In this document: positions 35,255 to 47,666 of the stretch, piece by piece
Layout of the letters: each line of letters starts with the position of its first letter
Position numbering within the stretch: position 1 is the first letter of the stretch
Source: Alphaproteobacteria bacterium
Lineage (GTDB): Bacteria; Pseudomonadota; Alphaproteobacteria; Rhodobacterales; Rhodobacteraceae
Assembly: GCA_030425925.1 (NCBI GenBank)
Contig: JAUHZO010000001.1
Location: forward strand, 372,001 to 436,000
DNA length: 64,000 nt
Direction of reading: 5' to 3'
Notes under the pieces: generated by a model
The model's database searches: none
Told to the model about the DNA's origin: nothing
Seen by the model: only the letters and a program-made list of their open reading frames with translations
Program-made: the position numbers and the translations under genes

Positions 35255-35956
35255 TCAGGCGTCTCCCGCATAGCGCCGGAACGCCGCGGGCGGATCGGCA
35301 AAGAAGGCCCGGGTGGCGCGCGGCGGATGGGTCTGCCCGTCCGCCACCAGCATCACATCCGTGGCAAAGGCCCGCGCGTCCTCGGGCGCATGCGTCACCA
35401 GCAGCACCAGCGCGTCCAGCTCTGCCGCCACCTCTGCCACCAACGCCAGCATCTCGGCCTTGAGTGCAGGGCCCAGCGCGCCGAAGGGTTCGTCCAGCGC
35501 CAGCACCGGACGGGCCTGCAACAGCACCCGCGCCAGCGCCGCCCGCGCCTGCTGCCCGCCAGAAAGGCTGCCGGGCTTGCGCCCGCCCAGCCCCTCCAGC
35601 CCCACCCGCGCCAGCGCCTGCGCGCGCGCCTGCTGCTGCGGTGCGCTCAGCCGCCCGCCATCGGGCCGCAGCGCCAGGGCCAGGTTCCGGTCAACGCTCA
35701 GATGGGGAAACAGGTTCTGGTCCTGGAACAGCATCGCCACGGGCCGGTCTTGCGGCGGGTGCCGCGTCAGGTCGGCCTCGTCCCAAAGAACACGGCCCGC
35801 GGCCACCGGCTGAAACCCCGCCACCACGTCCAGAAGCGTGGACTTGCCCGCCCCCGACGCGCCCAGTACCGCCACGCGCTGTCCGCGCCGCAGCTGCATG
35901 TCTGCGCCCAGGGAAAACCCGTCGCGCGTGACCCGGACCCGGTCAAGCTCCAACAT
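35255..35956 (-). CDS. thiQ: Thiamine ABC transporter ATP-binding protein
   Basis: This 233-residue protein is the ATPase of the ThiBPQ importer for thiamine, TMP and TPP. It has Walker A GASGAGKS near 33-40, Q-loop DQNLFPHLS, signature LSGGQQAR and Walker B VLALDEPFGAL. Only the short ThiQ-type domain is present, without a regulatory extension. It overlaps the end of thiP by 14 bp, and the operon is led by a TPP riboswitch. Confidence 0.93.
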   Translation of the reverse strand: MLELDRVRVTRDGFSLGADMQLRRGQRVAVLGASGAGKSTLLDVVAGFQPVAAGRVLWDEADLTRHPPQDRPVAMLFQDQNLFPHLSVDRNLALALRPDGGRLSAPQQQARAQALARVGLEGLGGRKPGSLSGGQQARAALARVLLQARPVLALDEPFGALGPALKAEMLALVAEVAAELDALVLLVTHAPEDARAFATDVMLVADGQTHPPRATRAFFADPPAAFRRYAGDA

Positions 35957-37448
35957 CCACGCGCCCTCCCCTGTCGCAGAGCCAGAAGAGCCCAAGGCTC
36001 AGCGCCATCAGCAACAGCGCGGCACCTGCCGCCGCTTCCATCTGGTAGGATCCCATCAACCGGTAGACCTGCAAAGGCAACGTGGCGCGGTCGGGATCGG
36101 CGAACAGCGCGATCACGCCCAGGTCCCCCATCGCCAGCGCCGCGGTCAGACCGGCGGCAAACCCCAACGGCCGGCGCAGGCGCGGCAGGAAGACATTCAG
36201 CAGCCAGGCCCGCCCGGTCAGGCCATAGGTGGCCCGGAGGCGTCCGAAATCCTGCCGGATCGTCTGCGCCTCGGGGGTCAGGATGCGCAAGACAAAGGGC
36301 AGCGCCATCAGCGCGTTGACAAAACCGGTGACGGGCAGCGCCCAGGCAAAGGGGTTCACGAAGGGCCTCAGCATCAGGAACAATCCCGTTCCCAGCACCA
36401 GAGGCGACAGCGCGATCGCCGCCAGCCCCGCCCAGGCCCCACGCGGGGTGGAGAGCGGCAGTGCCCAGGCCAGGCACAGAAGCGTGGAGCCCAGCGCCAC
36501 CAGCAGCGAATGCCCCGCCGCCCGCCAGGTGTCAGCCCCGATCGACATCAGGCCGGGCAGGCCGCGCGCCACCACCATGCCCAATGGCAGCATCAGGAAC
36601 AGCGCGGCCAGCGCGATCCAGAGCGTGTCGAGCCGCGCAGGCGGTTCGTGGCGGGGCGTTGTGCGGTCAAGCCCCGCGCCAAAGCCAGCGCCCCGCGACA
36701 GCCACAGCGCCAGCGCTCCGGCCCCCAGCGCCAGCGACAGTTGCACCAGCCCCAGCGCCGCCGCGCGGCCCAGGTCGAAATCGAAGCGCATCGCCTGGTA
36801 GATCGCCAGTTCCACCGTCGTCGCCCTCGGCCCGCCGCCCAGGGTCAGCGCGACGGCGAAGCTGGACAGGCAGATCACGAAGATCACCGCGAAGGCCCCC
36901 GGCAGGACGGCGCGGATCACCGGCGCGTCCAGCACCCGGAACCGCGCCCGGGCGCTCAGGCGCAGGGTGGCGGCCAACCGGTAGCGCTCGGCCGGAACGG
37001 CAAGCCAGCCCTGCAGCAGCATGCGCACCGCCAGCGGCAGGTTGAAGAACACATGCGCCAGCACCACGCCGTGCAGACCGTAGATGTCCAGACGCGGCCC
37101 TCCCAGAGCCAGCGACACGCGGCTCAACACGCCGTTCTGGCCGAACACCGCCAGAAGCCCGAGGATGGCGACGATCACCGGCAGGATGAACGGCGCGCCC
37201 ATCAAGGCCACCAGCGCACCGCGCCCGGCAAAGCGTCGCCGCGCCAGCGCGCGGGCCACCGGCACCGCCAGCAGACAGCTGGCCAGCGCCGACAGGAGCG
37301 CCTGCCACAGTGTGAAGCGCAACGCGGCGAGGTCAGCGGCCCGCAGCGCCGCCACCCCTTCGGCGCGCCAGATCACGGCCCCCAGCGGTGCCAGCACCGC
37401 GAGGGCCAGCACGCTGCCCGCGCCTAGCGCGAGAGCGCGCGCCGCCAT
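35943..37448 (-). CDS. thiP: Thiamine ABC transporter permease
   Basis: The 501-residue protein is a fused double-length permease of the CysTW/ThiP type with about 12 helices. Two EAA-like loops are visible: the first in RYRLAATLRLSARARFRVLDAPVI and the second in LRATYGLTGRAWLLNVFLPRL (roughly positions 195-215 and 405-425). It overlaps thiB by 25 bp and thiQ by 14 bp, which shows tight translational coupling. Confidence 0.93.
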   Translation of the reverse strand: MAARALALGAGSVLALAVLAPLGAVIWRAEGVAALRAADLAALRFTLWQALLSALASCLLAVPVARALARRRFAGRGALVALMGAPFILPVIVAILGLLAVFGQNGVLSRVSLALGGPRLDIYGLHGVVLAHVFFNLPLAVRMLLQGWLAVPAERYRLAATLRLSARARFRVLDAPVIRAVLPGAFAVIFVICLSSFAVALTLGGGPRATTVELAIYQAMRFDFDLGRAAALGLVQLSLALGAGALALWLSRGAGFGAGLDRTTPRHEPPARLDTLWIALAALFLMLPLGMVVARGLPGLMSIGADTWRAAGHSLLVALGSTLLCLAWALPLSTPRGAWAGLAAIALSPLVLGTGLFLMLRPFVNPFAWALPVTGFVNALMALPFVLRILTPEAQTIRQDFGRLRATYGLTGRAWLLNVFLPRLRRPLGFAAGLTAALAMGDLGVIALFADPDRATLPLQVYRLMGSYQMEAAAGAALLLMALSLGLFWLCDRGGRVDVGA

Positions 37449-38407
37449 GCCTCGATCGCCGGATCACGCAAGGCCGCGGCCTCGGCTTCGGAATAGAACA
37501 GAACCGTTTCGGGCAGGTCGAGCGCCTGGAAACCCTCGGGCCAGTCCTTTTGCGGCAAGGCGGCGGGGATGGACCAGTTTCCCGTTCCGATCATGCTCTG
37601 AAACGGTTCTGACAGGATGAAACTCAGGAATGCGTCTGCCAGGTCCGGCTGGTCGGTGCCCGCCAGCTTGGCGGCCAGTTCGACCATGAAGTAGTGGCCT
37701 TCGGGGAAGATCGCCGCCTTCTTGGTGTCGTCTCCTTCGGCGATCAGGTGATAGGCGGGCGACGTCGTGTAGCTGAGCACCATGTCGGCCTCGCCATCGG
37801 TGAAAAGCCCGTAGGCCTCCGACCAGCCGCGCGTCACGGTCACGATCTTGGGGGCCAGCTGTGCCCAGGCTGCCTCGGCCTCGTCGCCAAAGACCGCCTG
37901 CATCCAAAGCACCAGTGCCAGGCCCGAGACCGAGGAGCGCGGGTCCTGGATGATCAGCCGCAGATCGTCGGGCGCCTCCAGCAGGGCCGCAAAGCTGTCG
38001 GGGGCTTCCTGCAGCCGTTCCGTGTTGTAGACAAAGGCGGTGTGGCTGTAGTTGAACGGTACGAACACCTCGTCCGTCCAGTCGACCGGCAGTGTGAGCG
38101 CCGAGAGGTCCACATCATGCGGCGCGAACAGCCCCGAAGCACGCGCGCGTCGGGTCACATCGGTGTTCAGTCCGATGACCACATCGGCCTCGGTCCGCGC
38201 GCCTTCAAGCAGGACGCGGGGCAGCAGATCGCCGGGCTTGAACTGCAGATCGCAGGCGCAGTCGGCCTCGAACAGCGCTTCGATTTTTGGGCCAGGGCCC
38301 CATTCGGACACGAAATAGTCTGGCGCGTAGACAGTCAGGACAGGGGTCTGGGCCACGGCCTGGGTGGCCAGAAACAATCCCGCTGCAAGAGTGAAGGTCT
38401 TTTGCAT
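37424..38407 (-). CDS. thiB: Thiamine-binding periplasmic protein
   Basis: The 327-residue protein starts with a signal peptide (MQKTFTLAAGLFLATQAVAQ). It has the ThiB features LTVYAPDYFVSEWGPGPKIE, CDLQFKPGDLLPRVLLEG, VIGLN and the ligand-binding YGLFTDGEADMVLSYTTSPAYH region. It delivers thiamine, TMP or TPP to ThiP/ThiQ. The start at 38407 follows GGAGGAT-type sequence. Controlled by the TPP riboswitch immediately upstream. Confidence 0.95.
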   Translation of the reverse strand: MQKTFTLAAGLFLATQAVAQTPVLTVYAPDYFVSEWGPGPKIEALFEADCACDLQFKPGDLLPRVLLEGARTEADVVIGLNTDVTRRARASGLFAPHDVDLSALTLPVDWTDEVFVPFNYSHTAFVYNTERLQEAPDSFAALLEAPDDLRLIIQDPRSSVSGLALVLWMQAVFGDEAEAAWAQLAPKIVTVTRGWSEAYGLFTDGEADMVLSYTTSPAYHLIAEGDDTKKAAIFPEGHYFMVELAAKLAGTDQPDLADAFLSFILSEPFQSMIGTGNWSIPAALPQKDWPEGFQALDLPETVLFYSEAEAAALRDPAIEAWRRALSR

Positions 38408-38467
38408 GACATCCTCCAATTTTGCGGCGAGAGGGCAAGATTGGAGTGCGCGTGCGCAGGTCCGCAA

Positions 38468-38566
38468 CCTTCCCTCCGCCGGTGTTAACCGGTTCAGGTT
38501 CGACGGGTTCGTCCGGCTACGGAACATCTCAGACAGGTCATGCCCTGCCACCCCGAGGTACTCGGG
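38468..38566 (-). promoter_or_regulatory. TPP riboswitch (THI element)
   Basis: On the minus strand the region contains the conserved THI-box elements in order: CGGGGTGGC, CTGAGA (pyrimidine sensor side), then GAACCTGAACCGGTTAACAC and CCGGCGGAGGGAAG. These match the ACCTGA-N-GGTAA-N-CCGGCG-AGGGA consensus. It ends about 60 bp before thiB, so it probably acts by blocking translation or ending transcription when TPP is plentiful. Confidence 0.93.
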
Positions 38567-38622
38567 ATACTAGCGCCGGTCCCGCGGAAGTTCAAGAAAT
38601 ATCGTGCTTTTTTCGAGCGGGC

Positions 38623-38859
38623 GTGCTATACAAAACCTATACCAACATCAGGAGAAAGGAGGCCCCGCTTGGGAGAACGCGGGTAATTGTCATATGTGTC
38701 GAACTGGTTGCGATCTGGGTCGTGTACTATCTGCTTGGCTATCTCACGGCGCTTGAGATGCCACTTTGGCTGACCTCGGTTGCTCTGATCGCGGTGGACC
38801 GTCTTCGGGATGCCATCAGCGCGCAGGCGCAACGCCGGCGGGACGTGATGCGCGAATAG
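38623..38859 (+). CDS. Small membrane protein, start uncertain
   Basis: The frame encodes [22 protein letters not shown] (split hydrophobic helix), a second hydrophobic stretch [13 protein letters not shown] and a basic tail RRRDVMRE. It looks like a real one- or two-helix membrane protein. No good start exists: GTG 38623 gives 78 residues but overlaps a possible promoter (TGCTATAC, 38624-38631). A strong AGGAGAAAGGAGG at 38650-38662 has no ATG, GTG or TTG in this frame at the right distance. A rare ATT or CTT start, or an error in the sequence, is possible. It precedes aroC by 53 bp. Confidence 0.45.
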   Translation: MLYKTYTNIRRKEAPLGRTRVIVICVELVAIWVVYYLLGYLTALEMPLWLTSVALIAVDRLRDAISAQAQRRRDVMRE

Positions 38860-38912
38860 GGTTGGCTTCGCGCCACGCCGCGCGTATCCCCAAGCCAGAT
38901 CAGGGGGATACC

Positions 38913-40013
38913 ATGAGCGTCAACACTTTCGGCCATCTCTTCCGCGTCACCACATGGGGCGAAAGCCACGGGCCCGCCCTGGGGGCCACCGTGGACGGCT
39001 GCCCGCCGGGCGTGCCGGTCAGCGAAGAGGCCTTGCAGGTCTGGCTGGACAAGCGCAAGCCGGGGCAGAACAAGTACACCACGCAGCGCCGCGAGGCGGA
39101 CGCGGTGCGCATCCTGTCGGGCGTGTTCGAGGGGCGCAGCACCGGCACGCCGATCCAGTTGATGATCGAGAACACCGATCAACGCTCGAAGGATTATTCG
39201 GAGATCGCGCGCACCTTCCGCCCCGGCCATGCCGACATCACCTATCACCAGAAATACGGCATCCGCGACTATCGCGGCGGCGGCCGGTCCTCGGCGCGGG
39301 AAACCGCGGCGCGGGTGGCGGCGGCGGGCGTGGCGCGCGCGGCTCTGAACGCCTTGGCCCCGGGGATCGCGATCACCGGCTACATGGTGCAGATGGGCCC
39401 CAAGAAAGCCGATCCCGACCGCTATGACATGGACCAGGTCGATCAGAACCCGTTCTGGTGCCCCGATCCGACGGTGGTGGAGCTGTGGGCCGACTACCTC
39501 GACAGCCTGCGAAAATCCGGCAACAGCGTCGGTGCGGTGATCGAGGTGGTGGCCACTGGGGTGCCCGCGGGCCTCGGCGCGCCGGTCTATGGCAAGCTCG
39601 ACAGCGACCTGGCGGCGGCGATGATGTCGATCAACGCGGTGAAAGGCGTCGAGATCGGCGAGGGCATGGCGGCCGCCGCGCTGACCGGCACCGAGAATGC
39701 CGACGAGATCACGCTTGGCCCCGACGGGCCGGACTACAGTTCCAACCATGCGGGGGGTGTGCTGGGCGGCATCTCCACCGGGCAGCCGGTTGTGGTGCGT
39801 TTCGCGGTCAAGCCGACCTCGTCGATCCTCACGCCGCGCCGGTCGATCACCCTGGACGGCGCGGCCACCGAGGTGGTCACCAAGGGCCGCCACGACCCCT
39901 GCGTCGGCATCCGTGCCGTGCCGGTGGGTGAGGCGATGATGGCCTGCGTGCTTTTGGACCACCTGCTGTTGCATCGAGGCCAGGTGGGCGATGCGGGCGG
40001 GCGGATCGGCTGA
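38913..40013 (+). CDS. aroC: Chorismate synthase
   Basis: The 366-residue enzyme makes chorismate from EPSP, the last shikimate step, using reduced FMN. It has all three family signatures: [18 protein letters not shown], the GRSTGTPI and [19 protein letters not shown]-like segment near 125, and the C-terminal [18 protein letters not shown] chose the ATG at 38913, preceded by AGGGGGA; the frame is open further upstream. It converges with an EamA transporter gene across a family B palindrome. Confidence 0.97.
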   Translation: MSVNTFGHLFRVTTWGESHGPALGATVDGCPPGVPVSEEALQVWLDKRKPGQNKYTTQRREADAVRILSGVFEGRSTGTPIQLMIENTDQRSKDYSEIARTFRPGHADITYHQKYGIRDYRGGGRSSARETAARVAAAGVARAALNALAPGIAITGYMVQMGPKKADPDRYDMDQVDQNPFWCPDPTVVELWADYLDSLRKSGNSVGAVIEVVATGVPAGLGAPVYGKLDSDLAAAMMSINAVKGVEIGEGMAAAALTGTENADEITLGPDGPDYSSNHAGGVLGGISTGQPVVVRFAVKPTSSILTPRRSITLDGAATEVVTKGRHDPCVGIRAVPVGEAMMACVLLDHLLLHRGQVGDAGGRIG

Positions 40014-40029
40014 CCGCCCGCGCGCCGCA

Positions 40030-40050
40030 GTCCCGGGCCTGACCCGGGAC
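40030..40050. repeat. REP-like palindrome, family B copy 2
   Basis: GTCCCGGG-CCTGA-CCCGGGAC followed by CTCTACCCC, closely related to the element at 35197-35217. Both lie just after the stop codon of a rightward gene. Confidence 0.75.
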
Positions 40051-40052
40051 CT

Positions 40053-40937
40053 CTACCCCGCGTTCCGCTCGGCCACTGGCAGCTTTGCCAGCTGCACCGC
40101 GAGGATCCCGCCGGCGATCACCGCGACGCCCAGCAGGTCCAGCGGGCGCAGCGCCTCGCCCAGCAGCGCCGCGGCAATGGCGACGCCCAGGAACGGGTTG
40201 AGAAAGTGGAAGGTCGCGGCGCGCACCGCGCCGATCCGGTTGACCAGCAGGAACCACACCAGCGTCGCCGCAAGGCCCGGCACCAGCGTGGTGTAGACAA
40301 AGGCCAGCAACAGCTTGGCCGACAGCGTGACCTCCACGCTTTCCAGCAGCAGCCCGAACGGCCAGAGCACCGCGCTACCCACCAGCATCTGCAGGCCCAC
40401 GATCATCAGGAAGTTGCCGCCCGACATTGCGCCGCGCATCGCCAGTGTGGCCACCGTCAGCGCCACCACGCCGATCACGCACAGACCCAGGCCGAACAGG
40501 TCCACGCCTCCGCCAAAACGGCTGCCCATGATCAGCGCCACGCCGCCAAAGCCCGCCACCAGCCCCAGCACCGTCAGCGGCTTCAGCCGCTCGGCAAATA
40601 AGGCCCAGCCCGCCAGCGCGACCAGCAGCGGCATGGTCGAGGCGATGATCGCGGCCAGCGAGGCCTCGACTGTCTGCATCGCGACGAAGTTCAGGCCCAG
40701 GTACAGCGCGTTCTGGCAGATGCCGAACACCACCGTTGCGCGCCATTGCGCCGGCGTCAGACGCCAGCTTTGCCCCATGGCCCGCGCAATCACGACGGCC
40801 AGAAGCCCCGAGATCAGAAAGCGCAGCGCCAGCGCCATCAGCGGTGGCGCATCCGCCACAATGATCCGGGCCGAGGTGAAGGCCGATGACCACATGGCCG
40901 CAAAGGCCAGCCCCATGAGAAGTGCGCGCATGTCCAT
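40053..40937 (-). CDS. EamA/DMT-family transporter
   Basis: The 294-residue membrane protein has ten hydrophobic segments in two EamA repeats. FAAMWSSAFTSARIIV starts the first and LLAFVYTTLVPGLAATLVWF is in the second. It is probably an inner-membrane exporter of small metabolites or amino acids. Substrate unknown. Its stop codon is 39 bp from that of aroC. Confidence 0.88.
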   Translation of the reverse strand: MDMRALLMGLAFAAMWSSAFTSARIIVADAPPLMALALRFLISGLLAVVIARAMGQSWRLTPAQWRATVVFGICQNALYLGLNFVAMQTVEASLAAIIASTMPLLVALAGWALFAERLKPLTVLGLVAGFGGVALIMGSRFGGGVDLFGLGLCVIGVVALTVATLAMRGAMSGGNFLMIVGLQMLVGSAVLWPFGLLLESVEVTLSAKLLLAFVYTTLVPGLAATLVWFLLVNRIGAVRAATFHFLNPFLGVAIAAALLGEALRPLDLLGVAVIAGGILAVQLAKLPVAERNAG

Positions 40938-40978
40938 GCGTTATCCGTAGGCCGCGCCGCGGGTGAAGGAAAGACCCG

Positions 40979-41008
40979 AAAAAAGGCCCCGCCGGTCAAG
41001 GCGGGGCC
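40979..41008 (-). terminator. Terminator of ccrM
   Basis: On the minus strand GGCCCCGCC (41008-41000) pairs with GGCGGGGCC (40993-40985), followed by TTTTTT. It lies 68 bp after the methyltransferase stop codon. Confidence 0.85.
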
Positions 41009-41075
41009 AGTAGGTGCGCACGCTTGGGTCGTGGCACCGGCGGTAAGCGGTTCTGTCGGTGGAATACGTGTCGGT

Positions 41076-42278
<1,203 letters not shown>

Positions 42279-42280
<2 letters not shown>

Positions 42281-42911
42281 AGTCGCTTAGCTTTTTATCT
42301 TGCCACAAGATATCGTGGACCGGCTTGAAGGAACGTCTATGATGTGGGGTGACCCCAAGATTTCGGAGGGCAGATTTGTGACACCTCGTGGGATAACCCG
42401 CATTGGTGTCCCAGCCATAGCCGGGGAACTGTGTCGCGATCTTCTTCATGACATCATCGCGCCACGTTTTGGCCACAATTGACGCAGCGGCAATCGACAC
42501 GGAACGGCCGTCTCCGCCCACAACCGCCGTCGCCGCGCAGGGCAGATCCGCGGGCAGCTGGTTGCCGTCGATCAGCAGGTGCTCGGGGCATTGGGGCAGC
42601 GCCGCCACCGCGCGCCGCATCGCCAGCAGGCTGGCTTGAAGGATGTTGAGCTGGTCGATCTCGTCCACGCTCGCCTCGCCCACGGCCCAAAGCGCGCGGG
42701 CGCGGATTTCCCGGCCAAGCGCGGCGCGGTGCCTGGCGGTCAGCTTCTTGGAATCGTTCAGGCCTTCGGGGATGTCCCGCGGGTCGAGCAGTACCGCCGC
42801 CGCCACCACAGGCCCGGCCAGCGGGCCGCGCCCGACCTCGTCCACCCCAGCCACGCGGGTCAGCCCGCGCGCCCAGTATTCCTGTTCAAATTCCGTGCCG
42901 ATCCCCGCCAT
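42279..42911 (-). CDS. rnhB: Ribonuclease HII
   Basis: The 210-residue enzyme cleaves RNA in RNA-DNA hybrids and single ribonucleotides in DNA. It has the type 2 motif GVDEVGRGPLAGPVV with the first two catalytic acids, then LNDSKKL, LIDGNQLP and the region DGRSVSIAAASIVAK. The ATG at 42911 follows a weak ribosome binding site; the frame is open to 42971. It is just upstream of ccrM, an arrangement common in Rhodobacteraceae. Confidence 0.95.
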
Positions 42912-42951
42912 GGTCCGGTTTTGACGCCGCAGCGGGGGCGGACGCAAGGGG

Positions 42952-44076
42952 TCAGCTGTCGGCACCGGCAAAGAGGCGCGGCTGGAACAGGCGGATGGTC
43001 ACCGCGCCCGCCCCGGTCAGGCTGAGCGCCAGAACGAACAGCCAGCCCAGGAAAGGCACCAGACCCGCCAGACCGGCGGCCAGCGCGCCGACGCCTGCGG
43101 CCAGCGCTCGGTCCCGCGTGTCGTCGGGCAGCGCGCCGCCAAAGCGGCCGATGATCCACACGCCCAGCGCGTAGGCCCCCACGACATAGCCCGCAAGGCC
43201 CGTCAGCCCCGCCACCAGCCATGCGGCGGGTGTGACCAGCAGGCCGATCAGCGTCAGCGCCAGCACGACACCGGCCCCCACCAGCGCCGAGACCGCAACA
43301 AAACCGGTCAGCAGCGCCCGCCCCGGGGCTGCCAGAACCTGTGCGCGCAAGCCCGCCAGTGTCTGCGGCGCGATCACGGCAAACCCCGCGGCGATCAGCG
43401 TGATCACCAGCACGCCGCCCAGAAAGCCCTGCAACATGCGCCGCGGCCGGACCGGCGCATAGCCGTCGATCCCGTCATCCCAGCGCTCTGCCGCGCGCCG
43501 TTCGATGCGGTCGGCCGGGGCGACGGTTTCGGGCACCGGGGTTTCGCCCGGCATGTCCTCATAAAGATACAGCGTCCCGCCCACGCGGGCAGCGCTGCCA
43601 AAGGTCAGGTCGCGCGCCGTCACCGCCATGTCGCCACCGATGGCGGCGTCGAGCGTGACGAATTCTGCCGCCACGATGGCGCTGCCCGCCACCGGCGCGT
43701 CCAGGCGGACTTCGGAGCCGAAGGCGCGCAGGTCGCCGCCCACCGGGGCGCTCAGGCTCACCTTTTGCCCGGCCAGGGCGGCATCCGCAGTGACCGGCGC
43801 CGTCACCTCGACCCGCTGCCCGGCGGCATACAGCGCATCACCCACATCCGCCGTCACCTCGACCCAGCGCCCGACCATATGCGCGGTGCCGCTGACCGGG
43901 GCGGCGAGCCGCACCGTCTCGCCGGCCAGAAAGGCATCGTCGCGCCCTGTTTCGCGCAGGATCGCGGATTGTCCGGCGACAAAGGCATCGTCGCCGAACA
44001 GGAACCGGCCGTCATCGTCCTGCGCCGCAAGGGGCGCGGCCAGCACCAGAAGAAGAAATGTCAGAAGTCGCGTCAT
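42952..44076 (-). CDS. Membrane protein with polymer-forming (bactofilin-like) repeats
   Basis: The 374-residue product has a signal peptide (MTRLLTFLLLVLAAPLAAQ). A beta-helical region follows, with repeats such as GQSAILRETG, GETVRLAAPVSG, GQRVEVTAPVTA, GQKVSLSAPVGG and GSEVRLDAPVAG (about 35-190). The C-terminal half has about four to five transmembrane helices. The repeat spacing is like polymer-forming cytoskeletal domains, here predicted outside the inner membrane. Function unknown. The start at 44076 follows GGAGGG. Confidence 0.75.
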   Translation of the reverse strand: MTRLLTFLLLVLAAPLAAQDDDGRFLFGDDAFVAGQSAILRETGRDDAFLAGETVRLAAPVSGTAHMVGRWVEVTADVGDALYAAGQRVEVTAPVTADAALAGQKVSLSAPVGGDLRAFGSEVRLDAPVAGSAIVAAEFVTLDAAIGGDMAVTARDLTFGSAARVGGTLYLYEDMPGETPVPETVAPADRIERRAAERWDDGIDGYAPVRPRRMLQGFLGGVLVITLIAAGFAVIAPQTLAGLRAQVLAAPGRALLTGFVAVSALVGAGVVLALTLIGLLVTPAAWLVAGLTGLAGYVVGAYALGVWIIGRFGGALPDDTRDRALAAGVGALAAGLAGLVPFLGWLFVLALSLTGAGAVTIRLFQPRLFAGADS

Positions 44077-44125
44077 GGCCCCCTCCAGAGACTCGGATTC
44101 GCGGACAGGGTACCCGAGCACGCGA

Positions 44126-44440
44126 TCAGCCGGATTGAACTGGATCAATCAGGACCGCCGCAAGCAGCGACAGCGCCGCCTCTTCGGGGCCCATCCCCGC
44201 GGCCTCGGCCCGTGCGGCCAGTTCCGTCCGTTCGTCCGGAGTCAGCTGCAGCAGGATCGGGCGCACCGGACCGGGGGCAACGGGGCGGGCGCACTGCACA
44301 CCCTCGGCAAAGGCCTGCCGCAGCGTCTGGCGCGCGAGATAGGCCAGCGGCAGATGCGCGGTAGAGCGCGCCACCAGCGCCTTGCGCAACGGCTCTGTCA
44401 GGCGCAGTTCCAGCGCCTTGCGGGGATCGCGGCGGCTCAT
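44126..44440 (-). CDS. Small conserved hypothetical protein
   Basis: The 104-residue product is rich in Ala, Leu and Arg and mostly helical (ALELRLTEPLRKALVARS, then LAYLARQTLRQAF, and LTPDERTELAARAEAAG). The first strand-helix pattern is slightly like ribbon-helix-helix antitoxins, but no toxin partner is adjacent. I do not recognise the family. Confidence 0.55.
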   Translation of the reverse strand: MSRRDPRKALELRLTEPLRKALVARSTAHLPLAYLARQTLRQAFAEGVQCARPVAPGPVRPILLQLTPDERTELAARAEAAGMGPEEAALSLLAAVLIDPVQSG

Positions 44441-44605
44441 GTCGTGGTCCTTTCCCGGTGGGGCGTGGCGCTCGGGGCACGCCGGGAAAGGATTTCACAT
44501 TTCCGCACGCCGGGCGAGCCGTTCCGTCTTCTGTCGCCCCCCTCCCCGCCCTATGAAGCCCGCGGCGCGACATGGGCGACCGGGAAAGGGCATGCGGAGG
44601 ACATC

Positions 44606-45046
44606 ATGCAAACATCCGATCATCTCTTTGTCTACGGGACGCTCCTGACCGTGGCCGAGCATCCGATGGGCACGCTGTTGCGCCGCCATGCCGTGTTTGC
44701 GGGCCGCGGGTCGATCCGCGCACGGCTCTACCTGATCGACGATCCCGATGCGCCGGGGCAGAACAGCTATCCCGGCGCTCTGCCCTCGGGCAACCCGGCA
44801 GACAGGGTCTGGGGCGAGTTGTACCGCCTGACCGATCCCGCCGCCGTTCTGCCCGAGTTCGACGATTTCGAAGCCTGCTCTGACCGCTGGGCCGAACCGC
44901 ACGAATTCCTGCGCCGCAAGGTGGCGGTGACGATGGAGGGCGGCTCGGATCGCGAGGCCATCACTTACCTCTACACATGGGACGTCTCGACGGCCGAGCA
45001 TATTCCCTCGGGCCGGTTCACGACCAGCGCACCGGAGGTGCGGTAA
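44606..45046 (+). CDS. Gamma-glutamylcyclotransferase-like protein
   Basis: The 146-residue protein has the GGCT/AIG2 fold. LFVYGTLL is the substrate-loop signature, with RLYLIDDPDAP and FDDFEACS carrying the probable catalytic Glu. It may form 5-oxoproline from gamma-glutamyl compounds. It is transcribed alone, diverging from the hypothetical gene at 44126. The ATG at 44606 follows GCGGAGGAC. Confidence 0.85.
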   Translation: MQTSDHLFVYGTLLTVAEHPMGTLLRRHAVFAGRGSIRARLYLIDDPDAPGQNSYPGALPSGNPADRVWGELYRLTDPAAVLPEFDDFEACSDRWAEPHEFLRRKVAVTMEGGSDREAITYLYTWDVSTAEHIPSGRFTTSAPEVR

Positions 45047-45097
45047 CCCGATCCGGGGTCTGGACCTGACTCGTCGGGTCGTCTTTGCTGTGCCGCT

Positions 45098-45475
45098 GTG
45101 TCCGCGCGACCAAGCAACAGACACAGCGCCAAGGCCCCGCAAGCTTTGAGCGAAACAGGGCCATTGTCATTCTCGCAGCAGAGTTTCTCCGAAAAGCTGC
45201 ACGGCCTTGCCCGGGCCGGGCTGATCGCAAAACCCTTCTGCTTCTGGAACCCCGTCCCGCTGTTCGTGTTTTCGGTGGTGTATTTCACGACCCTCTTTGC
45301 GAGCACGGCGGTGGTCTGCCTTGCCATGTGTGTGATGCCACGCCCGGTGGCCGCCATGATCGAAGCCTGGCCAGTGGTGTTCGCATGGGCCATGGCCGGG
45401 CTGTGGCTGGTGTTCACCGGGGTTCACTTCGTCAAGGCCCGGGCCGCCGGATTGCCGCGCTGGCGCGATCTCTGA
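45098..45475 (+). CDS. Hypothetical two-helix membrane protein
   Basis: The frame encodes two hydrophobic helices (PLFVFSVVYFTTLFASTAVVC region and VVFAWAMAGLWLVFTGVHFV) and a basic C-terminus. From the GTG at 45098 it would be 125 residues; a TTG at 45164 would give 103. Neither start has a strong ribosome binding site. I do not recognise the family. It converges with groEL across a terminator. Confidence 0.55.
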   Translation: MSARPSNRHSAKAPQALSETGPLSFSQQSFSEKLHGLARAGLIAKPFCFWNPVPLFVFSVVYFTTLFASTAVVCLAMCVMPRPVAAMIEAWPVVFAWAMAGLWLVFTGVHFVKARAAGLPRWRDL

Positions 45476-45488
45476 CGCGCAACACGAA

Positions 45489-45515
45489 AAAGGGGCCCCG
45501 AACCGGGGCCCCTTT
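45489..45515. terminator. Bidirectional terminator
   Basis: AAAGGGGCCCCG (45489-45500) and CGGGGCCCCTTT (45504-45515) are perfect complements around a three-base loop. It sits between the convergent membrane-protein gene and groEL. Confidence 0.85.
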
Positions 45516-45540
45516 GGTCTGTCGCGCAACAGACGGCTGA

Positions 45541-47576
<2,036 letters not shown>

Positions 47577-47632
47577 CTTTGCAGCTCCTTGGCTCAAAGT
47601 TTCCCTGTGGGCCCCTCGCTCCCCGAGAGGCG

Positions 47633-47659
47633 TTAGCACTCACACTGGGTGAGTGCTAA
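47633..47659 (-). promoter_or_regulatory. CIRCE operator (HrcA site)
   Basis: TTAGCACTC-N9-GAGTGCTAA is a perfect CIRCE inverted repeat. HrcA represses groESL here and is released by heat. It lies between the promoter and groES, just downstream of the expected transcription start. Confidence 0.97.
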
Positions 47660-47666
47660 CGGAGCT

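Noticed and set aside
44126-44440. A possible antitoxin gene
   Set aside because: The resemblance to ribbon-helix-helix proteins is weak, and no toxin gene is adjacent.
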